Source: Bacteroidota bacterium (GTDB lineage Bacteria; Bacteroidota; Bacteroidia; Flavobacteriales; Weeksellaceae). From it: a DNA stretch of 11,197 nt. The notes below the pieces were generated by a model that worked only from the letters and a program-made list of their open reading frames with translations, searched no databases and was not told where the DNA came from. The stretch spans positions 1-11,197 of the forward strand of contig JAEXJU010000235.1 of NCBI GenBank assembly GCA_023448955.1, read 5' to 3'. How positions within the stretch are numbered: the stretch's first letter is position 1; every line of letters starts with the position of its first letter. The translations under genes were made by a program, and so were the position numbers. Of this stretch, positions 1 to 6,498 are shown piece after piece.

Positions 1-56
1 AAACAGGATCGTCCGGAGTTTATGATCTTCAGATTGATAATATTACAATTGAATAA
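1..56 (+). CDS. C-terminal end of an unidentified protein (partial, 5' end outside window)
   Basis: Reading frame 3 is open from the window edge to a TAA at 54-56 and encodes a tail ending YDLQIDNITIE, which looks like an ordinary beta-strand-rich C-terminus. Frame 2 stops early, and frame 1 runs on through the terminator, which argues against it. A strong hairpin terminator starts 18 bp after the stop, as expected for the end of a plus-strand gene converging on the minus-strand cluster. Only about 17 residues are visible, so no function can be assigned. Confidence 0.5.
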   Translation, partial: TGSSGVYDLQIDNITIE

Positions 57-74
57 TAAATCCTTAAAAAAAAT

Positions 75-100
75 AAAAACCGCCTTAAAAGGCGGTTTTT
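75..100. terminator. Bidirectional rho-independent terminator
   Basis: A perfect 10-bp inverted repeat (AAAAACCGCC at 75-84, GGCGGTTTTT at 91-100) encloses a 6-nt loop. On the plus strand it continues into a T-rich run (96-107). On the minus strand the complementary A-rich stretch 65-79 gives a U-rich tail. It lies between the stop of the partial plus-strand gene and the stop of the minus-strand lipoprotein gene, so it probably ends both transcripts. Confidence 0.9.
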
Positions 101-120
101 TATTTTACTAAAATCAAAAA

Positions 121-477
121 TTAATTCGTAGTAGAAATTTCGGTGTTAGACACAGGAACCGTTTCAGGTTTAGATTCACCAATTGTTTTTTCCTCCTTCT
201 TTTCTTTCGCTTCCTTCTCAGCTTTTTCTTTAAGAAGCTTTTCTTCCTGCAATTTCGCAATGGCAGCAAGACTGTCTTTTTCACGTTTTATGGCAACAGC
301 ATTGATCTTCGCCATTACACTCTCGGATGTAGCGCCCGGGCCGAAAGAATCAATCGCTGTAGTATCATAAGTAATTTGCGGAGCTCGCTCAGAATTTTCA
401 TTCACGGGAGAAGATGAATCATTCTTGGAGCAGGAAAATAACATTGCAGAAAATGCAACTATAATAATACGTTTCAT
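121..477 (-). CDS. Small lipoprotein with charged coiled-coil tail
   Basis: Hypothetical lipoprotein of 118 aa; I do not recognise a named family. The start at 477 is preferred over an upstream in-frame ATG at 525, because from 477 the protein begins with a compact type II signal peptide: MKR, a hydrophobic stretch, then the lipobox LFSC with lipidated Cys16. After the cysteine comes SKNDSSS. Acidic or polar residues just behind the lipidated Cys resemble the lipoprotein export signals that move Bacteroidota lipoproteins to the cell surface, so surface display is possible (inference). Residues about 62-98 are dominated by Lys, Glu and Ala with heptad-like spacing, which predicts a helix or coiled coil. 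The last 20 residues are Thr/Ser/Pro-rich and probably disordered. The gene is last in the minus-strand cluster, 102 bp after the EEP gene, and may share its transcript or have its own promoter. A terminator follows directly. Confidence 0.75.
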   Translation of the reverse strand: MKRIIIVAFSAMLFSCSKNDSSSPVNENSERAPQITYDTTAIDSFGPGATSESVMAKINAVAIKREKDSLAAIAKLQEEKLLKEKAEKEAKEKKEEKTIGESKPETVPVSNTEISTTN

Positions 478-579
478 AAGCAGATGTATATTGTTTTCAG
501 GGGTCATATGTAATCGCCAAATCACATAATTGTTTATGTTTTCTAGTCATTGCGATTTCATAAAAACAAATATCGAAAA

Positions 580-1560
580 TTATTTGACACGAAATTCTGC
601 TATTACCGGAAAATGATCTGAGATCCTGACACTGCGATCAACTTTATAGCTAATAGACTCTATAGATTCCGAAGCGAAAAAATCGTCAATTTTTAAAGGA
701 AATTTAAAGTCGTGAAAGCTTGTGCCGCTGCCTCTTCCTACCTTCAGGAAAACATCCTGAAGCCCTTCGGATATTTTATAATACTCGTAAGAGTTAGGGA
801 CAGCGTTAAAATCGCCGGCAACAATAACGGGATAAGGTGAATCCTCTATAAAACTTTTTATAGGAATAATCTGGTTTTGATGTTTCCGGAAGGTGGGAAT
901 CAGCATATGAAGAATATTTTTAAACTTCTTCTCGTTTTCATCGAGGTTATCACCAGGTTTAACCATTTGCTTTTGGATATAAAATGGCTCCATGTAGACA
1001 TTAACAAATCGGATGACTTTATCATTTACTTTAATGTCAGCAAATATACAGCGCCCGTTTTTTGCGTCAGTTTCTACAATATCGCTTTTAATGATTGGAA
1101 ATCTGGATTGTATTTTGACAACAGGAAAACGGCGCTCAAAATAGTCAAAGCCTTTCAGGTTTTCAGCACTTTTGTATTCTTGGGTAAGAACTACATCTGC
1201 TTGTTGCTCATTCAGAAAACGATAAATATTATCATCGCCGAATTTCCCTGATTTTCCGTTGAGGGAAATGACTTTAAGATTCGGAATTTCCTTCTTTGCA
1301 GGTGTATAATTGATCCAGCGTCTTATAGGTGTGATTAAAAAAAGCGTTAAGACAAGAAAGATTGCTGCTCTTTTTCTCCAGCTGATGATCCAGAAAATCA
1401 ACAATAAGATGTGGATAATCATCAGTATCGGAAATGCAAGTGAAAGCAGATTGAGCATCCCAAATACATTAGGCGAAATATAAGCATTCATTATAGTGCC
1501 CAAAAGCATTAATACTATAATGAGGTGAAAAATGCTTAAGATTAAACGTAAGATTCCCAT
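580..1560 (-). CDS. Membrane-anchored endonuclease/exonuclease/phosphatase (EEP) family protein
   Basis: This 326-aa protein has three N-terminal membrane segments (about 3-25, 36-60 and 66-79) followed by an EEP (DNase I/exonuclease III-like) domain from about residue 95. Visible active-site motifs are Asn101 (LNGKSG), metal ligand Glu128 (TQEY), SRFPI near 152-156, GDFN at 249-252, Asp292/Asp293 (KIDDFF) and the terminal SDH at 314-316. Tyr189 (VNVYME) sits where exonuclease III/APE1 enzymes have a catalytic tyrosine and many other EEP proteins have histidine. All metal and catalytic positions look intact, so it should be an active phosphoesterase. The substrate (DNA, phospholipid or sugar phosphate) cannot be told from sequence. 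The basic WRKR loop after segment 2 suggests a cytoplasmic loop and hence a periplasmic catalytic domain, though Arg80-Arg81 after segment 3 weakens this. The start overlaps the rhomboid stop in TAATG, implying translational coupling. Confidence 0.88.
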   Translation of the reverse strand: MGILRLILSIFHLIIVLMLLGTIMNAYISPNVFGMLNLLSLAFPILMIIHILLLIFWIISWRKRAAIFLVLTLFLITPIRRWINYTPAKKEIPNLKVISLNGKSGKFGDDNIYRFLNEQQADVVLTQEYKSAENLKGFDYFERRFPVVKIQSRFPIIKSDIVETDAKNGRCIFADIKVNDKVIRFVNVYMEPFYIQKQMVKPGDNLDENEKKFKNILHMLIPTFRKHQNQIIPIKSFIEDSPYPVIVAGDFNAVPNSYEYYKISEGLQDVFLKVGRGSGTSFHDFKFPLKIDDFFASESIESISYKVDRSVRISDHFPVIAEFRVK

Positions 1561-2309
1561 TATTGGATCCTGTCTCTGTTCTTTTTCCAGCTCCAGATAT
1601 AGAGAAAACCGATTAGCGCACCACCAAGATGTGCAAAATGGGCGATGTTATCTCCGCTAAACTGCCTGAATCCTAAAAATAAAGATACCACGATGATGAT
1701 AGGTGTCAGATATTTGGCTTTAATAGGAAACGGAATAAACATAAACATCAGTTTAGCATCAGGAAACAATGTGGAAAATGCTGCAATCACTCCAAAAATA
1801 GCACCTGAAGCACCAACCATAGGAGTTTTCAAAATACCATATAGATTCTGAGCAGCATTGTTGATTGATACATTTTCAGAAAAATTTGGGAAATATCTAA
1901 CAAAGCTTGTATCAACGGTTTTATATACTTCGTGAATATCAAAACCTTGTGAGATAAGAAAATTTGAAATTTGCATAACTTCTATATAGTTCCATATATT
2001 GTATAGAGCAAAGCCTCCTAAACCTGAAGCAAAGTACAAAATCAGAAACTTTTTCTGTCCCAGAACCTGTTCTAAAACTGGTCCGAAACTCCACAGTGTC
2101 ATCATATTAAATGCAATATGAAGTATGCTTCCGTGCATAAACATATGCGTAATTATTTGCCAGGATCTGAAATTTGGAGACAGCGGAAAGTAGCCTGCCA
2201 ATAATGATTCTAAATCAATGTTAAGGTTTTGTAGTAAAAATGTACCTACAAAGAAGATCACATTGATGATGATAATATTCTTTGTAGCAGGTGTCAGTTG
2301 TGAAAACAT
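1560..2309 (-). CDS. Rhomboid family intramembrane serine protease
   Basis: Membrane protein of 249 aa from the rhomboid family, which cleaves transmembrane segments of other membrane proteins within the bilayer. The signature parts are all present: HMFMHGSILHIAFN with His64 and Asn68 (oxyanion-hole side of the site), GASG at 166-169 with nucleophile Ser168, and AHLGG with catalytic His227. It therefore looks catalytically competent rather than an inactive pseudoprotease. About six membrane segments are visible. There is a long polar insertion between roughly residues 108 and 162, before the serine-bearing helix. The C-terminus is a short basic cytosolic tail (WKKNRDRIQ). The start lies 3 bp after the mutL stop and the stop overlaps the EEP start by one base, so it is the middle gene of a tight operon. 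The natural substrate is unknown. Confidence 0.93.
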   Translation of the reverse strand: MFSQLTPATKNIIIINVIFFVGTFLLQNLNIDLESLLAGYFPLSPNFRSWQIITHMFMHGSILHIAFNMMTLWSFGPVLEQVLGQKKFLILYFASGLGGFALYNIWNYIEVMQISNFLISQGFDIHEVYKTVDTSFVRYFPNFSENVSINNAAQNLYGILKTPMVGASGAIFGVIAAFSTLFPDAKLMFMFIPFPIKAKYLTPIIIVVSLFLGFRQFSGDNIAHFAHLGGALIGFLYIWSWKKNRDRIQ

Positions 2310-2312
2310 AGT

Positions 2313-4082
2313 TTAAAATTTATTTTTGAAGTCATCAAACGGCACTTCCAGCCAGCATTTTTTCCCGTTCACCGTATATTGCGGAAAACCAAGATCCATA
2401 AAATCTTTGACCAATTGCTCAACTTCAGTTTTATAAATGAAATCGAACTTCGATTTGGTTTTTAGTTTAACCCACTGGTATTCAAAATATTTATAGAAGT
2501 CTTCTTCTGTTCTGTATTCCAGGACTTCAAATATTTTTTCTAAGAATTTGATGACTTGCGATTCTTTTAAAGCTTCCGGAACAGCTTCGATTCTGAGAAC
2601 ATTCTCTTGAGCCAAAGTCATTTCGAAACCGAAATCCGGCAGGTATTTTTTGATCGACTTGTATTTATTTTTCTCGATTTCATTAAGATGATATTCCAAT
2701 GAAAACAATAAGCTTTGTCCGGCTTTTTTAGTAGGAAGATTTTCCTGGTGCGAAGACATCAGAACTCTGTGCATCCTGCCAAGATCCAGCATATACGTTT
2801 GTCCATCTTTGTTGAGCAGCCAGTAGCCGTTTGGAAGACGAAACAGATCCTCGTCTAGGTCATCGTCTTCAAAAAGATTGATTTTGGAAGGCGCTGCCGT
2901 TGCCGTAACATCATAAAAATCAGTTAGATTAATGATTTCTTCGTTTGATGTTTTTTGCGTTGTAAAAGGATTAAAATCCCGGTCTACATTAATGGCGGAA
3001 GGCATTGGAGAACTGTGGTTGCTTTTGCTCGGCGTTGGCGCAAAAAAAGCTTCCATTTTCGGGTCTCTTTCGAAATCCAGGCTTGGTGCGACATTGTAAA
3101 TCCCTAAAGAACGTTTGATAGTAGAACGCATCAGGGCAAAAATCAATGCTTCATCTTCAAATTTCACTTCCGTTTTCTGGGGATGTATATTGACATCGAT
3201 CTTCTCCGGATCCAATTCCAGATAAAGAAAAAATGAAGGTATATAACCCGGTTGGAGTAGTCCGTCAAAGGCTTCCTGAACCGCTTTGCTGAGATAAGCA
3301 CTTTTGAAATATCTTCCGTTCACAAAGAAAAACTGCTCGCCGCGTACTTTTTTGGCGCCTTCGGGTTTGGCGACGTAACCTTGCAGATTAACCCAGCCAA
3401 GATCTTCCTTAATTGGAATCAGAAGCGGCTGCAGTTTCCTTCCGAAAACATCTACGATGCGCTGCATCTGTCCGCCTTTTCTTAGTTTGAAAATCGGTTC
3501 GTCATTATGGAATAACTCAAACTCGATAGATTCGTGTGCGAGTGCAACACGCTGAAATTCATCAATAATGTGACGGAATTCTACATTGTCATTCTTCAGA
3601 AATTTGCGTCTTGCCGGAACATTGTAAAAAAGATTTTTGACGGAAAAGTTAGAACCTTCAGCTGTCTGTACTGGCTCCTGAAACTGGAATTGTCCACCTT
3701 CGATATAAATATTGGTTCCGACGGGCAAATCTTTTTGCTTAGTCTTTAGCTCAACCTGAGCCACAGCAGCAATGGAAGCCAATGCTTCGCCACGAAAACC
3801 TTTGGTAGCAATTTTAAAAATGTCTTCCGTAGAGCGGATTTTGGATGTAGCGTGACGTTCGAAGGCCAACCTGGCATCCGTTTCTGACATACCGATGCCG
3901 TTATCCACCACCTGAATCAGATTTTTCCCGGCATCGCGAACGATAAGCTGGATTTTGTCTGAGCCTGCATCCACGGCATTTTCCAACAGTTCCTTGACAA
4001 TAGAAGCCGGTCTTTGCACCACTTCTCCTGCAGCAATCTGATTGGCAACGTGATCCGGTAAAAGCTGAATGATATCTGACAT
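2313..4082 (-). CDS. mutL: DNA mismatch repair protein MutL
   Basis: MutL (589 aa) couples mismatch recognition by MutS to downstream excision. The N-terminal GHKL ATPase is complete: NQIAAGEVVQRP at 14-25, the ELLEN catalytic motif at 31-35, DNGIGM at 60-65, KGFRGEAL at 94-101, NLFYNVPARRKF at 150-161, VNGRYF at 254-259 and DVNIHPQKTEV at 296-306. A poorly conserved linker (about 335-415) follows, then a dimerisation domain from about 415. That C-terminal domain lacks the usual endonuclease metal motif: where DQHAxxExxxxE is expected the protein has DLGRMHRVL (433-441), and the final CPHGRP-type motif is replaced by YTVNGKKCW (569-577). It may thus be a non-nicking MutL. The start is supported by the conserved N-terminus beginning right after it. 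It is the first gene of the mutL-rhomboid-EEP cluster, with a TATTTTTG promoter candidate just upstream. Confidence 0.97.
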   Translation of the reverse strand: MSDIIQLLPDHVANQIAAGEVVQRPASIVKELLENAVDAGSDKIQLIVRDAGKNLIQVVDNGIGMSETDARLAFERHATSKIRSTEDIFKIATKGFRGEALASIAAVAQVELKTKQKDLPVGTNIYIEGGQFQFQEPVQTAEGSNFSVKNLFYNVPARRKFLKNDNVEFRHIIDEFQRVALAHESIEFELFHNDEPIFKLRKGGQMQRIVDVFGRKLQPLLIPIKEDLGWVNLQGYVAKPEGAKKVRGEQFFFVNGRYFKSAYLSKAVQEAFDGLLQPGYIPSFFLYLELDPEKIDVNIHPQKTEVKFEDEALIFALMRSTIKRSLGIYNVAPSLDFERDPKMEAFFAPTPSKSNHSSPMPSAINVDRDFNPFTTQKTSNEEIINLTDFYDVTATAAPSKINLFEDDDLDEDLFRLPNGYWLLNKDGQTYMLDLGRMHRVLMSSHQENLPTKKAGQSLLFSLEYHLNEIEKNKYKSIKKYLPDFGFEMTLAQENVLRIEAVPEALKESQVIKFLEKIFEVLEYRTEEDFYKYFEYQWVKLKTKSKFDFIYKTEVEQLVKDFMDLGFPQYTVNGKKCWLEVPFDDFKNKF

Positions 4083-4099
4083 CTGTAGAATTGAACTTT

Positions 4100-4107
4100 C
4101 AAAAATA
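4100..4107 (-). promoter_or_regulatory. Candidate -7 promoter element for the mutL cluster
   Basis: On the minus strand this reads TATTTTTG, a perfect match to the Bacteroidota -7 consensus TAnnTTTG. At the expected spacing upstream only TTA (4127-4129) is found, not the -33 TTG. Transcription would start about 10-15 nt before the mutL ATG, giving a very short leader. The motif is common by chance in AT-rich DNA. Confidence 0.4.
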
Positions 4108-4165
4108 AGGATAACTATCGAGTAGTAAAAGTTAAATAATTATAAAGAACTTTGGAAAATAATGA

Positions 4166-4173
4166 TATTTTTG
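4166..4173 (+). promoter_or_regulatory. Candidate -7 promoter element facing the acyltransferase gene
   Basis: TATTTTTG on the plus strand matches TAnnTTTG perfectly, but no TTG lies at the -33 distance. If used, it would give a leader of almost 190 nt that carries the inverted-repeat element 4206-4346. A closer promoter is equally possible, since TAATTTAA sits at 4350-4357 just before the start codon. Confidence 0.25.
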
Positions 4174-4205
4174 AATTTCAGATAATTAATGAATCTGAGC
4201 GATTG

Positions 4206-4346
4206 TTCAACACAAAGACACAAGAAAATTTTATGTCAATCATTCTGTTTTAAGGCACAAAAGTTTTTAATATTTTTTAAATTTTAAATCTTCAACTTTC
4301 TTATGTCGTAAAACATTATCAAAAAAAATTGTGCCTTTGTGTTTAA
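4206..4346. repeat. Intergenic element with 18-bp imperfect terminal inverted repeats
   Basis: The left arm TTCAACACAAAGACACAA (4206-4223) pairs with the reverse complement of the right arm, TTAAACACAAAGGCACAA (4329-4346), at 16 of 18 positions. A third partial copy, AAGGCACAA, lies between them at 4252-4260 in the left-arm orientation. The interior is very AT-rich and has no coding potential. It fills half of the divergent gap between mutL and the acyltransferase gene. From memory, CACAAAG/GCACAA-type repeats occur between genes in other Flavobacteriia genomes; I could not search for this. It may be a degenerate non-autonomous mobile or REP-like repeat, or a stem that affects the acyltransferase leader. 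Confidence 0.6.
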
Positions 4347-4367
4347 CTATAATTTAAACCATCATAG

Positions 4368-5465
4368 ATGAAAAGAGACCTCTATATTGACTTTGCCAAA
4401 GGCGTTGCCACCATTTCCATTATTTTTATTCATACGGCGTTCTGGAGCGGACAGTTTTATATGCCAACTGAAGCCAGAGTATTTTCTCTTGTATTTGATG
4501 TGGCCTTATTCTATGCACTCAGCGGAATAACGTCCGGGAATAATATTGAAAAAACTCTGTACAGACTATTGAAGTTACAAATCACGTATATGATCTTTGT
4601 GTCATTTCTTTTCTTTCTGGATTATTTGTTCAAAGTTTTTGGATTGACTTTTTTTTCCTTTGAATGGCTGAAAGATTTTTACTCTACGTTTGGAAGCAAG
4701 TATGTTCCGAACAGCATTTCGTCTGTTCCTCAATGGAATACACTCGGGAACTGGTATCTGCACGAATATTCCAATTGCGACACATTTCCGGTAGTTATGG
4801 GAAGTTTCTGGTATCTTAAAGTGTATTATATACTGACAGTCCTAGGCGTTTTGATTTTGAGATTCTTCCCTAAACATATCGACTGGTTTATTGGAGTTTG
4901 TATTGCTTTGACGTTGATATTCAATATATTTCCGCAATACTATCCCAACGGACAAGTTGGTTACGTCGCATTTTATATGGCCGTTTTCCTAATTGCAAAT
5001 AGAATGAGAGGCAAGAAAATCCCGACCAAAATGATTCCTGTACTTTACGGATTAGTTGGTTTCGCATTAGTCTGGATGTTTTGGAATCACGGGGGCGAAA
5101 TATTCTACAAGCTAAACAAGCAGAAGTTTCCTCCAAAAATCCCATACATCATTTGGACATTATTTTCATTGGTTACATTATTTGTTTTTTATAATCGACT
5201 TAAAATCGAGAAGCCAAATTTCTTCACTAATGTAGGTCAGAATGCAATTTTCTTTTATTTTGCCCAGGGAATGAGTTCCTCTTTAGTCTATTTTCTTGTG
5301 GTTCCGATGAAGGATCTGATGCCGTGGTATCTTTTGGTTTTAATTATTTATCCGGTTAATATTCTTTTGGCAGTGGTTATATCCAAAGGTTTGAAGAAAG
5401 TGGATGATTTGGGTTGGACGGTTTTGGAGTTTTTAAGAGCAAAAACTGCTTCCAAAAATCCATAA
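4368..5465 (+). CDS. Acyltransferase-3-type multi-pass membrane protein
   Basis: A 365-aa membrane protein with roughly ten hydrophobic segments, resembling the acyltransferase-3 family (enzymes that O-acylate sugars of surface polysaccharide, peptidoglycan or lipids at the inner membrane). Supporting features are the N-terminal RDLYIDFAKG followed by the first helix ending in IFIHTAFW, with His22 at the position of the conserved family histidine, then FYALSG at 48-53, FWYLKVYY at 147-154, and a C-terminal VGQNAIFFYFAQG (289-301) like the usual helix-10 region. The length is normal for the family. An unusually long polar loop lies at about 100-145. It is transcribed alone: divergent from mutL and convergent with the following small gene, whose terminator begins right at this stop codon. 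The acceptor and acyl donor cannot be predicted, and no polysaccharide genes are nearby. Confidence 0.8.
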   Translation: MKRDLYIDFAKGVATISIIFIHTAFWSGQFYMPTEARVFSLVFDVALFYALSGITSGNNIEKTLYRLLKLQITYMIFVSFLFFLDYLFKVFGLTFFSFEWLKDFYSTFGSKYVPNSISSVPQWNTLGNWYLHEYSNCDTFPVVMGSFWYLKVYYILTVLGVLILRFFPKHIDWFIGVCIALTLIFNIFPQYYPNGQVGYVAFYMAVFLIANRMRGKKIPTKMIPVLYGLVGFALVWMFWNHGGEIFYKLNKQKFPPKIPYIIWTLFSLVTLFVFYNRLKIEKPNFFTNVGQNAIFFYFAQGMSSSLVYFLVVPMKDLMPWYLLVLIIYPVNILLAVVISKGLKKVDDLGWTVLEFLRAKTASKNP

Positions 5466-5486
5466 AAAAAGCGCTTCTAAAAGCGC
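5464..5486 (-). terminator. Rho-independent terminator of the small membrane protein gene
   Basis: GCGCTT (5471-5476) and AAGCGC (5481-5486) form a 6-bp stem with a 4-nt loop. On the minus strand it runs straight into seven or more U residues (complement of 5464-5470), a textbook terminator 10 bp after the minus-strand stop. The U-tract overlaps the stop codon of the acyltransferase gene. The plus-strand tail (CTTATAAAT) is a poor U-tract, so it ends plus-strand transcripts less well. Confidence 0.8.
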
Positions 5487-5496
5487 CTTATAAATC

Positions 5497-5730
5497 TTAA
5501 TCGTTTTTCTTTCTTCCGCTCATTGCGACGATTGCAACGATGACGATGACTACAACGCCACCAATAATCCAATACATCGGATTGGTTTGCCATTCTTCAG
5601 TTGAGGTAGATGTCACGTTAGTCGTTTTTACAATTGCAGAGTCTTGCGCGAATGTCAAAACAGATGAGAAAATTGCTAAAAAGCTAAAAATAAATAATTT
5701 AGCACGATTGATTAGAGTTGAATTTTTCAT
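5497..5730 (-). CDS. Small single-pass membrane protein with signal peptide (77 aa)
   Basis: Unrecognised 77-aa protein. An in-frame ATG at 5775 would add 15 polar, His/Gln/Asn-rich residues. The start at 5730 is chosen because it places a classical signal peptide at the N-terminus: basic region to Lys11, hydrophobic core 12-26, likely cleavage at TFA-QD after residue 28. A short Thr/Ser-rich stretch (31-50) follows, then one strongly hydrophobic helix (about 53-70) rich in Val and Ile, and a basic tail SGRKKND. This predicts a mature protein of about 49 residues with its N-terminus outside and a short cytosolic tail. Such proteins are common in Flavobacteriia, but I know no function. It is a single-gene unit: its own terminator follows, and miaE is divergent upstream. 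Confidence 0.7.
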   Translation of the reverse strand: MKNSTLINRAKLFIFSFLAIFSSVLTFAQDSAIVKTTNVTSTSTEEWQTNPMYWIIGGVVVIVIVAIVAMSGRKKND

Positions 5731-5892
5731 AATTTTATTATTTGGTTGATGATGATTTTTCAACATTCGTGCCAAGGATTCTAGTAATCATTTTATATTT
5801 CACGATATGAACAGTGATTTTCGAAAACAATTTTTATAAACAAAGTATCTAATAAAAGCGATCAAATCCTTATTTTTACAAAAAAAATTGAC

Positions 5893-6474
5893 ATGTTTCG
5901 TCTCAAACTTCCTACAGACCCACGCTGGGCGAATATCGCAGAAGACAATCTGGAAGAAATCCTCACGGATCACGCCTGGTGCGAGCAAAAAGCAGCAACC
6001 AACGCCATCGGGCTGATAACAATGGTTCCTGAGCATACAGAAATGGTTACCGAACTTTTGGCAATTGCACAAGAAGAAATGGAACATTTTCATCAGGTTC
6101 ACGAGATCATCAAAAAAAGAGGTGGTGTCTTGGGAAGAACGCGCAAAGATGATTATGTCAATGATTTACTGAAGTTTATTGTAAAAGGTGGAAACAGAAC
6201 GGACCTTCTTGTCGATAAAATGCTTTTTGCTGCGATGATAGAAGCCAGAAGTTGTGAACGTTTTAAAGTGCTGACAGAAAATATCAAGGATGAAGAACTG
6301 AGAAATTTCTACAATGATCTGATGATTTCCGAAGCCAATCATTATACCACTTTTATCGGTTTTGCAAGACAAATCGGCGAACCTGAAAAAGTGAACAAAC
6401 GCTGGGAAGAATGGCTGGAGTATGAAGCGCAAGTCATACAGTCCTACGGAAATAAAGAAACAATACACGGATAA
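5893..6474 (+). CDS. miaE: tRNA-(ms2io6A37) hydroxylase MiaE
   Basis: MiaE (193 aa) is a carboxylate-bridged diiron monooxygenase that hydroxylates the isopentenyl side chain of 2-methylthio-N6-isopentenyladenosine at position 37 of tRNAs reading UNN codons, using O2. The ferritin-like helical bundle and its ligands can be seen: Glu31 (AWCEQKAA), Glu62 and His65 (ExxH in EEMEHF), Glu117 (MIEARSCER) and Glu147/His150 (ExxH in SEANH). The N-terminal DPRWANIAEDNLEEILTDHAWCEQKA segment is typical of the family and fixes the start. The length is normal. Its substrate is made by MiaA and MiaB, which are not in this window. The gene lies 24 bp before the DUF502 gene and the two are probably cotranscribed. 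A TATTTTTA (5871-5878) close to the start is a weak -7 candidate. Confidence 0.93.
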   Translation: MFRLKLPTDPRWANIAEDNLEEILTDHAWCEQKAATNAIGLITMVPEHTEMVTELLAIAQEEMEHFHQVHEIIKKRGGVLGRTRKDDYVNDLLKFIVKGGNRTDLLVDKMLFAAMIEARSCERFKVLTENIKDEELRNFYNDLMISEANHYTTFIGFARQIGEPEKVNKRWEEWLEYEAQVIQSYGNKETIHG

Positions 6475-6498
6475 AACACAGCTCATTTTGAGCAATAT

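Noticed and set aside
478..525. Upstream ATG extending the small lipoprotein by 16 residues
   Set aside because: The extension is polar and would place the signal peptide internally; the ATG at 477 gives a normal lipoprotein signal.
877..1251. Plus-strand ORF of 124 codons inside the EEP gene
   Set aside because: It is the antisense shadow of the EEP catalytic domain, whose active-site motifs are intact on the minus strand.
5731..5775. Upstream ATG extending the 77-aa membrane protein to 92 residues
   Set aside because: The added residues are His/Gln/Asn-rich and would bury the signal peptide; the ATG at 5730 is the natural start.
6481..6493. GCTCA/TGAGC hairpin between miaE and the DUF502 gene as a terminator
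   Set aside because: The stem is only 5 bp and no U-tract follows; cotranscription of the two genes is more likely.
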